Assembly: GCA_963701375.1 (NCBI GenBank)
Contig: CAVOZT010000005.1
Span: 248,001-312,000 of the forward strand
Reading direction: 5' to 3'
Length of the DNA stretch: 64,000 nucleotides
Origin: CAVXTF01 sp963701375
GTDB taxonomy: Bacteria > Actinomycetota > Acidimicrobiia > Acidimicrobiales > CAVXTF01
In this document: positions 17,400-26,260 of the stretch, one piece after another
How positions within the stretch are numbered: position 1 is the first letter of the stretch
Layout: each line of letters starts with the position of its first letter
The notes under the pieces: model-generated
The model's input: the letters and a program-made list of their open reading frames with translations, nothing else
What the model was told of the DNA's origin: nothing
Databases searched by the model: none
Translations under genes and position numbers: made by a program

Positions 17400-18472
17400 T
17401 CAGGGTGTGGCCGTTGCAACCGAGATCGAGTACCGGTTGCCCAACCTGAAGCTGCCACGGCGGACCTCGGGGAAAAAGGAAGGCTTGTTTGCGTGCATCC
17501 ACTGGCGCAAGGGGACGAGCGCTGGCTGAACTTCAGCAGGCAGCTGCTCGTAGATTTGTTGGGCGGACATCGAGTCGTCTGCGGTGGCAAGCATGCGCAG
17601 GACAGCTGACGGAATGCTGCGCCGGTCGGGTGGTGGGACGAGGCAGGCGGAGAGCTGATTCTGGGCGTTAGTGACGACCTGCTGTGCTTGGTTGTACTTC
17701 TCTAGAAGTACATTGCCGACGCCCGATGCGACCTCACGGATGGCCTGACGGGCTGGCGGCGGTAGTAGACCGCGGCGCCTACGACTATGGCGATGAGGAG
17801 GAACCAAGCGATGGGTCCGATCTTCTCGGATACCCACTTCGTGCCGGCTCCGATGGCGACGACGGGAGCAGCGGGAACCATGGCGATGGCTTGGAGTTCG
17901 TGTTCCCCGACTCGGAGTTCGATCGCCGCAAAGGTGGCATCAATGCCTTGGCGCGGGTACGAGACTCCCAGCGGGGCAAAGTGGTGGTAGTCGCCGGTGA
18001 GAAGAACGCAGGGCGACAGCAGCGCGGCAAGTGCAGCCGCTGGATAGTCGTCGGGGTCGAGGTCCCGGACTGCGAGGGCGCGTTCGTCAAGGCAGCGGAC
18101 GTTTTCGGGGAGACTGACAACTGAGATGTGCGGCAGCCAGTCTTCGCCGAACATGCGGCGAAGCTGCCCGACTGGCACTTCCAATTGCGTGGCGAACCGG
18201 TGCAACCGCTCCCAGCACTCGTCGAGCGTGCCCTTTTCCATAAAGATCCGGGTTCGCCCCTCTTGGGCCGCCACGATGGTTCGGGGAGGCCGACCACTCT
18301 TGAGCTGGACCCCTATACCAGTTCGCACATAGGAAGTGTCGAGCACAGAGGGAATCGGGCCCCGGCCAACCTCGGCTAGAAGGGCTGCACGGCGCAAGTG
18401 CTCGGGGTCGACGTGAGAGAGCATGTCCGAGAAGCTCGGGCTGCGCGTCCACTGTGCGGCGTCGTACTCCAT
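17400..18472 (-). CDS. PIN-domain protein with TM segment and C-terminal winged-helix-like region (one frame change)
   Basis: Reconstructed length about 357 residues. Residues about 38-165 look like a PIN ribonuclease domain: SVLDTSYVRTG supplies the first acid, FMEKGTLDE the Glu, AVRDLDPDDYPAAALAAL the central acids, and LLTGDYHHFAPLGV the T-x-D motif. A membrane helix follows (PIAWFLLIAIVVGAAVYY). Near 17762-17768 the frame changes by one base; the continuation PPPARQAIREVASGVGNVLL leads to a helical stretch and RMLATADDSMSAQQIYEQL, a winged-helix-like fold. PIN domains cut RNA or DNA. A membrane-anchored PIN protein is unusual, and no antitoxin is evident. It lies upstream of ssb on the same strand. 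Confidence 0.6.
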
Positions 18473-18544
18473 TGCGGAAATGGTAATGGCGGGGCATTGC
18501 CGTGTTGAACGCGACTGACGGCCCGCCAGGAGCTTCAGTTCGGC

Positions 18545-18820
18545 TTACTCGTCGTCCGGGTAAAGGCATGACGAGCAGAGGAACTCGGCGTCTGCGGTCC
18601 AATTACCGTCGTCGGCGACCACATCTGTGTCGACCGCGCATCCGCAGCGGTCACAGAACAGCCACTGGGCGGTGTGCACCAGGGGGTGGGTTGCCATCGA
18701 GCTGATGCCTGCGAAAAGGCGCATGAGATTGGCGTCGGCTGCCTGCCGTGACTCCTCCGAGAGTACGAGGTGATACCTGATCAGCTCGATGAGGTCATCG
18801 ACGGAGTAAGTGGCCATCAC
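18545..18820 (-). CDS. Small zinc-ribbon-like protein
   Basis: A 91-residue protein. The N-terminal half is helical (YSVDDLIELIRYHLVLSEES) and the C-terminal half holds two cysteine pairs, LFCDRCGC and FLCSSCLYPDDE, that can bind one zinc ion. Its start overlaps the ArdC-like gene's stop by four bases, so the two are co-translated. Function unknown. Confidence 0.6.
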   Translation of the reverse strand: MMATYSVDDLIELIRYHLVLSEESRQAADANLMRLFAGISSMATHPLVHTAQWLFCDRCGCAVDTDVVADDGNWTADAEFLCSSCLYPDDE

Positions 18821-19644
18821 GCTGCCACCTCCGCCGAAGCCTCGGCACCGAGGACAGACAGGATCTGCTCTGCAGTGTTGGCGATGCGAGCACCTGATGC
18901 CTTGATGGCAGCCAGGGCCTCGTCACCACCGCCAGCCCAGTTGGCTACATACCCGAAGCTGTAGTCGTCGGATGCGACGCCGAGTTGTGCGCAAACCACG
19001 AAGGCGATGCTCTCGGCCTCCAACTCGGCCACCTGCCGGCTGTCGTAATGCTCGTGGAGGATTGCGTGCCCGATCTCATGGGCGAGGGTCTTGACCCGTT
19101 GCATGCCAGAGTTCGAGCTGAGGACTCGGATGCGGTGCAGAGTATGCGTGCAGTCGCCGTTGGCTCCGGCGATGTCATCAGCATCTTCGACGGTGAAGCC
19201 CAGCCCAGTCGCCACACCACGGAGGCGGTCGAAGAGCTGAGTTTCGTCCTCGCCAGCCAGGAGCGAGCAGACTTGCGGAAGTTCCTCGCCGTCGGTCTGG
19301 CTTACGTCGAATACAGCGACTGGCTTGAAGCCACGGATCACCTTGGTGGTCTCTGATGAGTCGCTGCCGTTGACTTCGTCGGTGGTCTTGTAGACCATCG
19401 GCGCGAGAATCCAGATGCCCTTCTCGCCTTTGCGTACGAAACGGTTGAACTGACGCCAGGCGTTGTATCCAGCGACTCGAGTCGCGTTTCGCCGCTGCGT
19501 AAGGATGAGCAGTGTGTTATTGAAGCTGTAGTGGTGAAAGCGACTCTGCATTGTGAGCCACTCTTGCCATTTCTCGGAATTTGTCAGCTGTGTGATGCCT
19601 TCAATCAACCGGTTGAGCACGTTCGATCTGTTCGTCTCCGTCAT
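18817..19644 (-). CDS. ArdC-like antirestriction protein with metallopeptidase domain
   Basis: About 275 residues. The N-terminal part matches the ArdC/DUF1738 single-stranded-DNA-binding domain (FHHYSFNNTLLILTQ, VAGYNAWRQFNRFVRKGEKG, ILAPMVYK). The C-terminal part is an ImmA/IrrE-type zinc peptidase with HEIGHAILHE and a downstream Glu in ELEAESIAFVV. ArdC proteins are carried by conjugative elements and protect incoming single-stranded DNA from host restriction. I chose the ATG at 19642-19644 because GGAGAGG precedes it; a longer frame to 19725 has no such signal. Confidence 0.8.
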   Translation of the reverse strand: MTETNRSNVLNRLIEGITQLTNSEKWQEWLTMQSRFHHYSFNNTLLILTQRRNATRVAGYNAWRQFNRFVRKGEKGIWILAPMVYKTTDEVNGSDSSETTKVIRGFKPVAVFDVSQTDGEELPQVCSLLAGEDETQLFDRLRGVATGLGFTVEDADDIAGANGDCTHTLHRIRVLSSNSGMQRVKTLAHEIGHAILHEHYDSRQVAELEAESIAFVVCAQLGVASDDYSFGYVANWAGGGDEALAAIKASGARIANTAEQILSVLGAEASAEVAA

Positions 19645-20025
19645 GTTCCTCTCCTTCACTGTTGGACTGCGACGCGTCCGAAAGACAAGAGACGAGCGAG
19701 CTGCAAGGCCGAGCGAAGCGAGCACGTTTTAGCCTTGCGGCGGTGAAGTGAGACTCATGTCAGGATGCGCAACCGCAGCCCAACGAGGGATGAGGAGAGC
19801 TACTTGCGGTGACGCGAAGAACAGCAAAAATCTGTTGAGTTCCCGCGTCGGCAAATCACATCCTCTCGAATGCAAGTCTGTGTTTTACGAATGAAGTCGA
19901 ACTCCCGCACTGATCACTACACGAGACTCGGAAGAAGTCTGACGTTCTACTCGTGTACGTGTAACCGGCGTGCGATCACACTGCGGAAAGCTGCGCGCAC
20001 GATGGGACCGAGGAGTCCTAGCGAG
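19645..20025. other. Divergent intergenic region
   Basis: About 380 bases between the ArdC-like gene (minus) and a plus-strand membrane-protein gene. It should hold both promoters. The plus-strand frame that opens at 19870 lacks a ribosome-binding site. No repeat or RNA gene seen. Confidence 0.4.
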
Positions 20026-20496
20026 ATGGCAACGACGGCCCCACATCCAGAACGACTGCATCGAGTACACCTGCCGTCACTAATAAGCGTCAGAACGGCG
20101 GTTCGTCAATCCTGGTTAGCGCGTCATGATGCGCCTTGGATCTGCTTTGTCGCGGTTCCGTTAGCGATGAACGCCGCAGGTTTGATGCAGATTTGGTGGC
20201 TGATGATTCCGCTTATAGCGTGTGCGGTCATCGCGGCACCGAGTTGGAGATGGTCGTGGGTGTTGACGATTCAGCTCGGACTGGTTGGTACAGAGTGGGC
20301 GTACCTTGGCTGTATGGCGCTCGTGATGTGGCCAGACCATCGGTATTTGATTGGACTCTTCTGGGCTGGAGTGGCAATCGGTTTGGCGGTGGCTGGAATG
20401 GTCAACCGGCGTTACGCGGGGCGAGTTCGATCTCCGGATCATGTTGCCGGGACTACCGGTGCGCTGGGTCAGCAAACGAGCCAAAGATGCGGCTAA
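20026..20496 (+). CDS. Membrane protein of unknown function
   Basis: About 156 residues from an ATG at 20026, preceded by GAGGAG ten bases upstream. Three to four hydrophobic helices occupy residues about 35-135 (WICFVAVPLAMNAAGLMQIW; LGLVGTEWAYLGCMALVM; LIGLFWAGVAIGLAVAGMV). It is convergent with the M48 peptidase gene and overlaps its 3' end by 44 bases. It is the only plus-strand gene between the defence cassette and the HTH gene at 26261. No family recognised. Confidence 0.5.
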   Translation: MATTAPHPERLHRVHLPSLISVRTAVRQSWLARHDAPWICFVAVPLAMNAAGLMQIWWLMIPLIACAVIAAPSWRWSWVLTIQLGLVGTEWAYLGCMALVMWPDHRYLIGLFWAGVAIGLAVAGMVNRRYAGRVRSPDHVAGTTGALGQQTSQRCG

Positions 20497-21970
20497 CTTC
20501 CTCCCACGAAGGTCCACGCAGCTCTTCTTCCTGGTATTCCCAGTCGTCGGGGCGTGGGACTTGGAGCGCTTCGATCCGCAGCTCGACAGGCGGATGCGTG
20601 GCCGTCATTGCTGCTTCCCAGCCAGTACGTCCCGTCTCGAACGCGCCGATCTTGCGAAGCGCTGACGACAGCTGTGGCCCGTAGTGCAGAGTGTAGGCGG
20701 TCGCGTCGGCTTGGTATTCGTACCGTCTTTGTGAAGCTGCCATGAGCGGAGCGATGATGACTCGAACAATGATCCACGCCGGCCAAGCGATCAGCCAAGC
20801 GATGATCGGGCGAAATGCGCTGGAAACGGTGACGCGCAGACCCATACTGTTACGTGGCCGGTCTCCGTTGATCATGCTTCCCAGGTTGTAAATCACGGTT
20901 ACGGGCCAGGAGGCAGCCCAGACGCAACGCACGCCAACAGCGTCGCCGCTGCCCCAGTGCGCTAGCTCATGGATCAGGATCGCCTCGATTTCACCGTCGT
21001 CCAACGTCTGAAGAAGACCTTTGGTTAGAACAACAGTGCGCATGTGAGTCCATGCGTTCGGTATTACCTGATCTGCTATTGCAAACCGTGGAAGTCCCGG
21101 CAGTTCCATCGCATCAGCTGCAGATTTCACCAGAGGAGCGACATGTCGCACCTCATCGCGACTTAGACGTCGGTACCCACGCATGCGCAAACCAAGTCGT
21201 TCAAAGGATGCACTGCCCGCAACGAGGAGAACGGTGAGAACCACTCCCGCGACAAATGAACCGAAGAGCGACAGCGGGTGAACGCACAGGAACACGATGA
21301 CCGCCACAAAGCCGCCGATGGCACCGAGAATGAATCCTCCGATGATCGTAAGGACCGATACGGCTTGCCCCGCTCCGAAGGTCGTGAAGACTGGGAGGGA
21401 ACGGTTGCTAAGTCCGAACCCGATCAGTACGCCAAGGATTGCGCCGCCCATGGCACCCCAGAAGGCGATCCACGCTCCGGTCCAACCGAAGATTAGTCCC
21501 ACGATGACTGCGGGACGGTGGCGGCGGAATCCGCTGTGCAACCATTGGGTGCCGTCCTGATACATCGGAGGAACGCCTTCACGGCGGGACTCTCGTTGCC
21601 GTAGCAAAGGCTGCGGCAGCGGATCGGCTGGTGATGCACTTTCCGCGGTTGACTTGCGGTGAGTCTCAATCGGAGCCGCTGCGGCCGTTGCCTGTGTTGA
21701 TTTTCGAGTCCTCGCAGCTCGCTGTGGCGACTGGTTTTCGGTCGTTGCGGCTACGGCCGACTCGCCCTCGGTCCCCGGCGGAGTGATTTGTGCGCTCGTA
21801 GCGGCTCGCTTATTCGTGGGGGGTTGCTTCCGTGAACGGCTCGCCGTCCTCGGGGGAGGGGCGGTGTGTGTATCGTTGAACAACTGTTCACGAAGGATCT
21901 TCTGAGCCTCTGGCCCGTAATGCGCTAAGAACTCGTCGTGGTCGCCGGGCGTTTCATCTGGTGGCGTCAC
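20453..21970 (-). CDS. M48-family metalloprotease (HtpX-like), membrane-bound
   Basis: A 505-residue protein. Residues about 1-150 are a Pro/Ala/Thr-rich cytosolic region, then comes a cluster of four membrane helices (about 150-270), then the M48 peptidase domain with the zinc site AILIHELAHWGSGDAVG (HExxH) and the third ligand in RRYEYQADATAY. Additional hydrophobic segments surround the domain. It begins 19 bases after the coupling-ATPase stop and is clearly in one operon with it. A peptidase beside a VirD4-like gene suggests a role in envelope remodelling during DNA transfer; this is inferred. Confidence 0.85.
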   Translation of the reverse strand: MTPPDETPGDHDEFLAHYGPEAQKILREQLFNDTHTAPPPRTASRSRKQPPTNKRAATSAQITPPGTEGESAVAATTENQSPQRAARTRKSTQATAAAAPIETHRKSTAESASPADPLPQPLLRQRESRREGVPPMYQDGTQWLHSGFRRHRPAVIVGLIFGWTGAWIAFWGAMGGAILGVLIGFGLSNRSLPVFTTFGAGQAVSVLTIIGGFILGAIGGFVAVIVFLCVHPLSLFGSFVAGVVLTVLLVAGSASFERLGLRMRGYRRLSRDEVRHVAPLVKSAADAMELPGLPRFAIADQVIPNAWTHMRTVVLTKGLLQTLDDGEIEAILIHELAHWGSGDAVGVRCVWAASWPVTVIYNLGSMINGDRPRNSMGLRVTVSSAFRPIIAWLIAWPAWIIVRVIIAPLMAASQRRYEYQADATAYTLHYGPQLSSALRKIGAFETGRTGWEAAMTATHPPVELRIEALQVPRPDDWEYQEEELRGPSWEEVSRIFGSFADPAHR

Positions 21971-21989
21971 TGTCCCCGCCTTTCGTGGT

Positions 21990-23699
21990 TTAAATGTTGA
22001 GTCGTGCGATGCTTACGAGCTTCTGTCGTTGCGTCGGCCGTGAATAGATTGCAGCTACGCCGACCGGAAGTGATTTGAGGTCATTTGGGTGAACATTGAA
22101 CTCTTCTACCTGGCGCACTGATCCCTTTTCGCTAGTGCCCGTTTCGTAGTCAACTTGTGCTGTCAACATGGGAACGGTGTGCGTGCCGAACTGCGCAGCG
22201 ACTTTTTCAGCATCTTCGGCTTCCAGGCGATGAACGATAAGAACGCCTGCCGACATAACTGGCCGGCGAATGGGGACGTCCTCAGGAATGAACTGCGTTG
22301 CAACGACGAGGGGCGCTTTGGCTTGGCGAGCTTGCAGGAGAAGATCGACGATCTGTTGTGCCTCTCTAAGTGCAGCGAACTCGTCGTAGATGATCAGGCA
22401 CGGGGTGACGTCCGTACCATTGTCGATTGCACGCATTCTCTCGTCGCAAAGCTGCTTGAGGTCCTGCGTTATGACTCGACCGAAAAGTTCGACGTCCTCG
22501 CCTGCGGCCGTTGCTGACAGAGATAGGTATGTCACTCGGGGCCTGGCGAGCTGCTTTTGCCAGTCGAGCGCCGGACGTTTGCGAAAGAGTTCGCCGAAGG
22601 TGCCTTCCATGAGTGCACCAAGTCGGCGCTGAAGACCCGCATAGCCGGCGGCGCCGACTCCCCCTGAATCGTCGAGGTCGTCGAGTCGGGCTCGGTACGC
22701 TTCGGCACCCGCTCGTCTACCGAGGCGAGCGAGTCCGCCACGGTTGAGCGCCTCATAGATGGCGTCGAGGGTGACATCGGTGCCCGATGCTTCGAGTGCT
22801 CTACAGATGAGAGGAATGACCTCCATCGCCACTTGCTTGTAGATCTCGGCTTCGCCCGTAAACGAGAAGGCGCCGATCAACTTGTTGGCGACGGCAGCTG
22901 CGTCGCCCGAGCAAGGGTCGTAGCCGATGGAATTGGGATCCTTTGGATCGACGGTTGTAAATCGCACCCTGTGCCGTGATGCGATCTTCTTGGCTTCGCC
23001 GCCGAGTCCTGATCCTTTGCAATCGATGATCACAAGTCCATAGCCGTTGGCGAGGGCGCCGTCTGCGAGCGTTACGAGAGTCGTTGTCTTGCCTGTTCCG
23101 GAGGCTCCAGGAACGAAGACGTGCTGCGCAAGCTCGGACGCGCCGATGTCGAATGGTCGTCGATCCTCAGAGCTGTACCCAAGACGGATCGACCCTGAGT
23201 CTGCGGGCTCGGCATTGGACCAGCCAGAGGGTCCCGGCCAATGGCGTTCGAGAGCCTTCTTGCGCCTCGTCACGGCGTGATACCTAGACCATTCCTGGCC
23301 ATGGATCGTTCGACGCCACAGGAAGTTGCCGGAGTTGAAAAGCAACAAAACGAGCGGCCCGGCGAGAACCTCGACGGGAAGCGAAGCGAAGACGGCATGT
23401 ACCGACAGGCCGTTGGACCACGTCGGGACCCACCGTGCGAGCAGTGCCCGCCACGGCCACGCAATGGCAAGCGACGAATGAAGCGCCGCCACTGTGGCCG
23501 CTCCGAGACCACCGAGGAGCCACCTGGTAACAATATCCGGCCGGGTTAATCGCCACACGGCCGATGCAGCCAGGGCTCCTACGAGGGCGCCCGGAAGGGC
23601 TGCAAGCAACAACCCGGCGAACGAGAAGAGTACTACTGCGTTTTCGTACTCCGCATTATGCACTTGTGCCGGCCGAGGCACGGGCGTGACTTCGTGCAT
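21990..23699 (-). CDS. VirD4/TraD-type coupling ATPase
   Basis: A 569-residue protein with three N-terminal hydrophobic segments (about residues 20-150) followed by an AAA+ motor: Walker A VPGASGTGKTTTLV, YGLVIIDCKGSGLGGEAKKI, and Walker B CLIIYDEFAALREAQQI, then ARQAKAPLVVATQF. This is the T4SS coupling-protein architecture that hands DNA to a transfer channel. The C-terminus contains a domain with EEFNVHPNDLKSLPVG. No VirB4, VirB6 or relaxase is recognisable in the window. The element is thus probably mobilisable or uses an unusual minimal transfer system. Confidence 0.85.
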   Translation of the reverse strand: MHEVTPVPRPAQVHNAEYENAVVLFSFAGLLLAALPGALVGALAASAVWRLTRPDIVTRWLLGGLGAATVAALHSSLAIAWPWRALLARWVPTWSNGLSVHAVFASLPVEVLAGPLVLLLFNSGNFLWRRTIHGQEWSRYHAVTRRKKALERHWPGPSGWSNAEPADSGSIRLGYSSEDRRPFDIGASELAQHVFVPGASGTGKTTTLVTLADGALANGYGLVIIDCKGSGLGGEAKKIASRHRVRFTTVDPKDPNSIGYDPCSGDAAAVANKLIGAFSFTGEAEIYKQVAMEVIPLICRALEASGTDVTLDAIYEALNRGGLARLGRRAGAEAYRARLDDLDDSGGVGAAGYAGLQRRLGALMEGTFGELFRKRPALDWQKQLARPRVTYLSLSATAAGEDVELFGRVITQDLKQLCDERMRAIDNGTDVTPCLIIYDEFAALREAQQIVDLLLQARQAKAPLVVATQFIPEDVPIRRPVMSAGVLIVHRLEAEDAEKVAAQFGTHTVPMLTAQVDYETGTSEKGSVRQVEEFNVHPNDLKSLPVGVAAIYSRPTQRQKLVSIARLNI

Positions 23700-23851
23700 C
23701 GCGGATCACGCCCACCCCGCTCCCAGACTAGTGGAGCGGTCCATTTGTCAATTGTGTGCGATCAACGACCGATAGAACGTCGTTACAACGAGATTGTCAC
23801 TTGTGGGTAGCCTTAACACCCCGAGCGGCAGAGCAGAACGAGACGAACCTT

Positions 23852-23883
23852 GTTGTTCTTGTGCGCCACGCGGCGCGAACAAC
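23852..23883 (-). terminator. Hairpin downstream of the small-gene block
   Basis: GTTGTTC (23852-23858) and GAACAAC (23877-23883) form a stem that can extend through GCGCC/GGCGC inside the loop. It lies 20 bases after the stop of the 87-residue gene and before the coupling ATPase gene on the same strand. There is no T-run, so intrinsic termination is uncertain. Confidence 0.4.
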
Positions 23884-23902
23884 CGCCCGCTTGTGATCTT
23901 GA

Positions 23903-24166
23903 TCAGCTCGCTTTCAGTAGCTTCTTCATTAGTTTTCGTGCGACAGCTACCTGAAGCTTTCGACCCCGCTTGAGGTAGATGTCTTGGTGTTTCGTAGCGG
24001 CTGGAACGAGGTTGCGCCATGCGTCAGCCGCATCGAAGCCAAGCCGGTCCAGTTGTTGTTTCAACATCTCCCGCTGTTCTGCAAATCCGGGATATAGATC
24101 AGCGGGAAGGGTGTCCAGTTGAAGCTTCTTTAACGCACGCTCTTTGAGTTTCCGCCGGAGGCCCAT
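23903..24166 (-). CDS. Small basic helical protein
   Basis: An 87-residue, Lys/Arg-rich protein (LRRKLKERALKKLQL at the start, GRKLQVAVARKLMKKLLKAS at the end) with a central acidic helix. It belongs to the run of small genes between the replication-relaxation gene and the coupling ATPase, all on the minus strand with short gaps. Such small basic proteins next to mobilisation genes can be DNA-binding accessory factors, but no family is recognised. Confidence 0.55.
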   Translation of the reverse strand: MGLRRKLKERALKKLQLDTLPADLYPGFAEQREMLKQQLDRLGFDAADAWRNLVPAATKHQDIYLKRGRKLQVAVARKLMKKLLKAS

Positions 24167-24193
24167 GCTCGAAGGCGTTCGATCAAGTAACGG

Positions 24194-24610
24194 TCACGCC
24201 GAGGGAGGTGCGAGTGCCTGGGTGGTGCCGGAAGGTTCTGGTTGCGGCGGAGGCGTTTGCTGGTGCTCAGCTTTATATTCCTCAAATATCGCCTCAAGAT
24301 CGTCATCCGTGGTCAGTCTGCCTCCGATGTAGTTCTGAACGAGGGTGGTCACTGCTAAGGCAATGAAGACTGGAACGAGGAAATAACCGAATATGGCCAG
24401 GGGTACCGTAAGTTCATGCCACTTCGGGTTTTGAGTTGCGCTCTGAGTTCCCTCAAGGATGTTGAGTGCGTTATTCGTGTTGTGGATCGCTAAGGCGGTG
24501 AGAATGAAGAGTATGAGAGCAATGAAGAGAATGATCACAGCCAGTACAAACGTAAGGCGTCGAAGACCGGAACCCGTCGACAGGTCTGACCGAGCAACAT
24601 GGTGGCTCAT
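24194..24610 (-). CDS. Two-TM membrane protein of the mobilisation block
   Basis: A 138-residue protein with two long hydrophobic helices (about residues 18-45, FVLAVIILFIALILFILT; and 70-92, LAIFGYFLVPVFIALAVTTL) and a Pro/Gln-rich cytosolic tail (QQTPPPQPEPSG). It sits 15 bases after the preceding small gene. It may be a membrane partner of the coupling ATPase; no family recognised. Confidence 0.6.
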   Translation of the reverse strand: MSHHVARSDLSTGSGLRRLTFVLAVIILFIALILFILTALAIHNTNNALNILEGTQSATQNPKWHELTVPLAIFGYFLVPVFIALAVTTLVQNYIGGRLTTDDDLEAIFEEYKAEHQQTPPPQPEPSGTTQALAPPSA

Positions 24611-24625
24611 TTCGGTCGCCTCCTT

Positions 24626-24919
24626 CTAGCCCAGCGACGGAGAAGGTCCCTCGCCAAGAATGTTTCGTATGATGTCACGGACCGCACGAATTTCGACAAG
24701 ATCGACAGTCTTGCTGCGACGCTCTCGGCGGTCGCTTTCAGCGATGACCCGAGCCACTCGGTCAACTTGTTCGTCGGTCAGCTCGGGGCGGACGTACCGC
24801 ACCACTGTCTTCGTAAACTTCAGCTCGGCTGTTTTTCGTCTCATCGCACGGCCCTCATAATGGAAGTAAGCCCCCATAGTAGGGAAATCTAGGACCAGCC
24901 GGCGGGTTGGGGCGGTCAC
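24626..24919 (-). CDS. Small protein of unknown function
   Basis: A 97-residue ORF whose GTG start overlaps the stop of the replication-relaxation gene by four bases, indicating coupled translation. An alternative start at an internal Met (24844, MRRKTAELKF) would give 72 residues. The conserved-looking part is RPELTDEQVDRVARVIAESDRRE. No domain recognised. Confidence 0.55.
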   Translation of the reverse strand: MTAPTRRLVLDFPTMGAYFHYEGRAMRRKTAELKFTKTVVRYVRPELTDEQVDRVARVIAESDRRERRSKTVDLVEIRAVRDIIRNILGEGPSPSLG

Positions 24920-25596
24920 TCGGCGTTCGACCAGGGTCGGACCTCAACAAAGTCATCAACACGGTTGTCCTTAACGAGCTTCTTGACCCGTGGCACTGCT
25001 CCGGGGACCACGTACCACCAGACGGCGTCGAAACGCTCCTGCCGATACGAGCGGAGGATTCGCTCGAAGTCCTTGCTCCGCTTCGGTGTGAGGTCCAGTT
25101 CAACGGCGACAACCCGACCATTCCGAAGGGTGAGTTCGCCATCGGGCGTTCTGCCCTTTCCGGGCCGAAGCTTGCCATCCCGGCGTTGGTGCCACCGATC
25201 GGTTCGAATCTCCCGCTCGGTTCGGAGGGTGCTCCCTCTGTTCTGCTCCAGTAAACGCTCCATAAGGTCCACCAGGGCGACGGCGTGGCGCACCTCCCCC
25301 TCGACTAGCCGAGCGGGGCGAACTCCAATCTCACCGATGTCGGCACCGGCTTGAGTCACCCGAACCACCAGGGGTGCCCGCCAAAAGGGTGTCGGATCTC
25401 TGCGGAGCAGGCCCATGGACTCCAAGACAGCGACCCGGCGGTATGCGGCCCGCTTCCCAACCGTCCCGTCGTCCCTGGAAAAGAATCGACGGCCGACCTG
25501 GTCCACGGTGACGAGACCGTGGGTGCCGATCCACTCCAGCATTTCTCGGTCTCGGGCGGTGATTCTGTGGCCTGATCGATGGAGTATCTGACTCAT
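24916..25596 (-). CDS. Replication-relaxation family protein
   Basis: About 226 residues from Met at 25596 (the frame is open to 25665). The N-terminal winged helix reads RITARDREMLEWIGTHGLVT then VGRRFFSRDDGTVGKRAAYR. The C-terminal part has a nuclease-like pattern, TPDGELTLRNGRVVAVELDL (D...E-x-D). This matches the replication-relaxation family found on actinobacterial plasmids and integrative elements, typically upstream of FtsK/VirD4-type transfer genes, as here. It heads the block of minus-strand transfer genes. Confidence 0.8.
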   Translation of the reverse strand: MSQILHRSGHRITARDREMLEWIGTHGLVTVDQVGRRFFSRDDGTVGKRAAYRRVAVLESMGLLRRDPTPFWRAPLVVRVTQAGADIGEIGVRPARLVEGEVRHAVALVDLMERLLEQNRGSTLRTEREIRTDRWHQRRDGKLRPGKGRTPDGELTLRNGRVVAVELDLTPKRSKDFERILRSYRQERFDAVWWYVVPGAVPRVKKLVKDNRVDDFVEVRPWSNAE

Positions 25597-25818
25597 ACGA
25601 TGCGGCCAATTTCGGGCGGTGATCTTTCTCTGAATGGCAGGAACAGAGGCATCTGGAAGTGCCATTCGGACATAGCAGAAGGTCTGTTCGGAAGGGGCCT
25701 GCGTGGAACTCCCAACCCCTCCGAACAGACGTTCGCGGCATGCCCCTTGTTCTTATTGCCAACAACCACTCCCACCATTTGAAGAGCAACGACGCACGAG
25801 GAGCGACGCCAGCAAGGA

Positions 25819-25878
25819 TAGGGACCCGCACCCCAATCACACATATAGCACGATGTGGGGGTGGGGTGCGGGTCCCTA
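25819..25878. repeat. Long inverted repeat (16-bp perfect arms)
   Basis: TAGGGACCCGCACCCC (25819-25834) and its exact complement (25863-25878) flank a 28-base spacer that itself contains CACAT/ATGTG. The structure lies in the 660-base gap upstream of the replication-relaxation gene. A long inverted repeat beside mobilisation genes could be an oriT or plasmid origin; it could also be a terminator, though no T-run follows. Confidence 0.75.
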
Positions 25879-25881
25879 AAC

Positions 25882-26004
25882 TGTTCACAGTAGATCCGAT
25901 ATGGCGAAAGAAACCGAACGGACGACGTGCGTCGATGTAGCAATTATAGGTGGGAGGGATAGGTTGCGAAAGTGTTCACACCACGTCCAGGGTACTGTGA
26001 ACAC
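25882..26004. promoter_or_regulatory. Repeated TGTTCACA operator-like sites
   Basis: TGTTCACA occurs at 25882-25889 and again inside GTGTTCACA at 25972-25980, and its complement TGTGAACAC lies at 25996-26004. The last two form a perfect 9-bp inverted repeat with a 15-base spacer. Three copies within 125 bases, upstream of both the transfer block and the XRE gene at 26261, suggest a regulator or replication-initiator binding region. Confidence 0.6.
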
Positions 26005-26260
26005 CCTCGAAGGTGCCTCAGCAGTAGCAATGATACCGACTTCGAGGTCCGCGAAGCAGTCGGGACGAGAGAGTGGTGGCGATCGAGATACGTCTTTGTC
26101 ACGAGACGTCTGCATCAGCTCCGAACGCTCGAGTCGTCGCCGTACCCTGAGTTTAGTGGCCGCCTATGCGGTCCCCAGGGAATGCAATTCGGTACAGGCG
26201 AACGTCGATGACCAATGCTCCTGAGGTGGGGGCTGGAAGTGGCGGAGTGACACTGCGGCC

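Noticed and set aside
17242..17529. Plus-strand 95-residue ORF
   Set aside because: Its 3' half is antisense to the PIN gene's C-terminal part, it has no ribosome-binding site, and its composition is arginine-rich as in shadow frames.
23748..24020. Minus-strand 90-residue ORF overlapping the small basic protein gene
   Set aside because: It overlaps the better-supported 87-residue gene in another frame and extends into the non-coding hairpin region.
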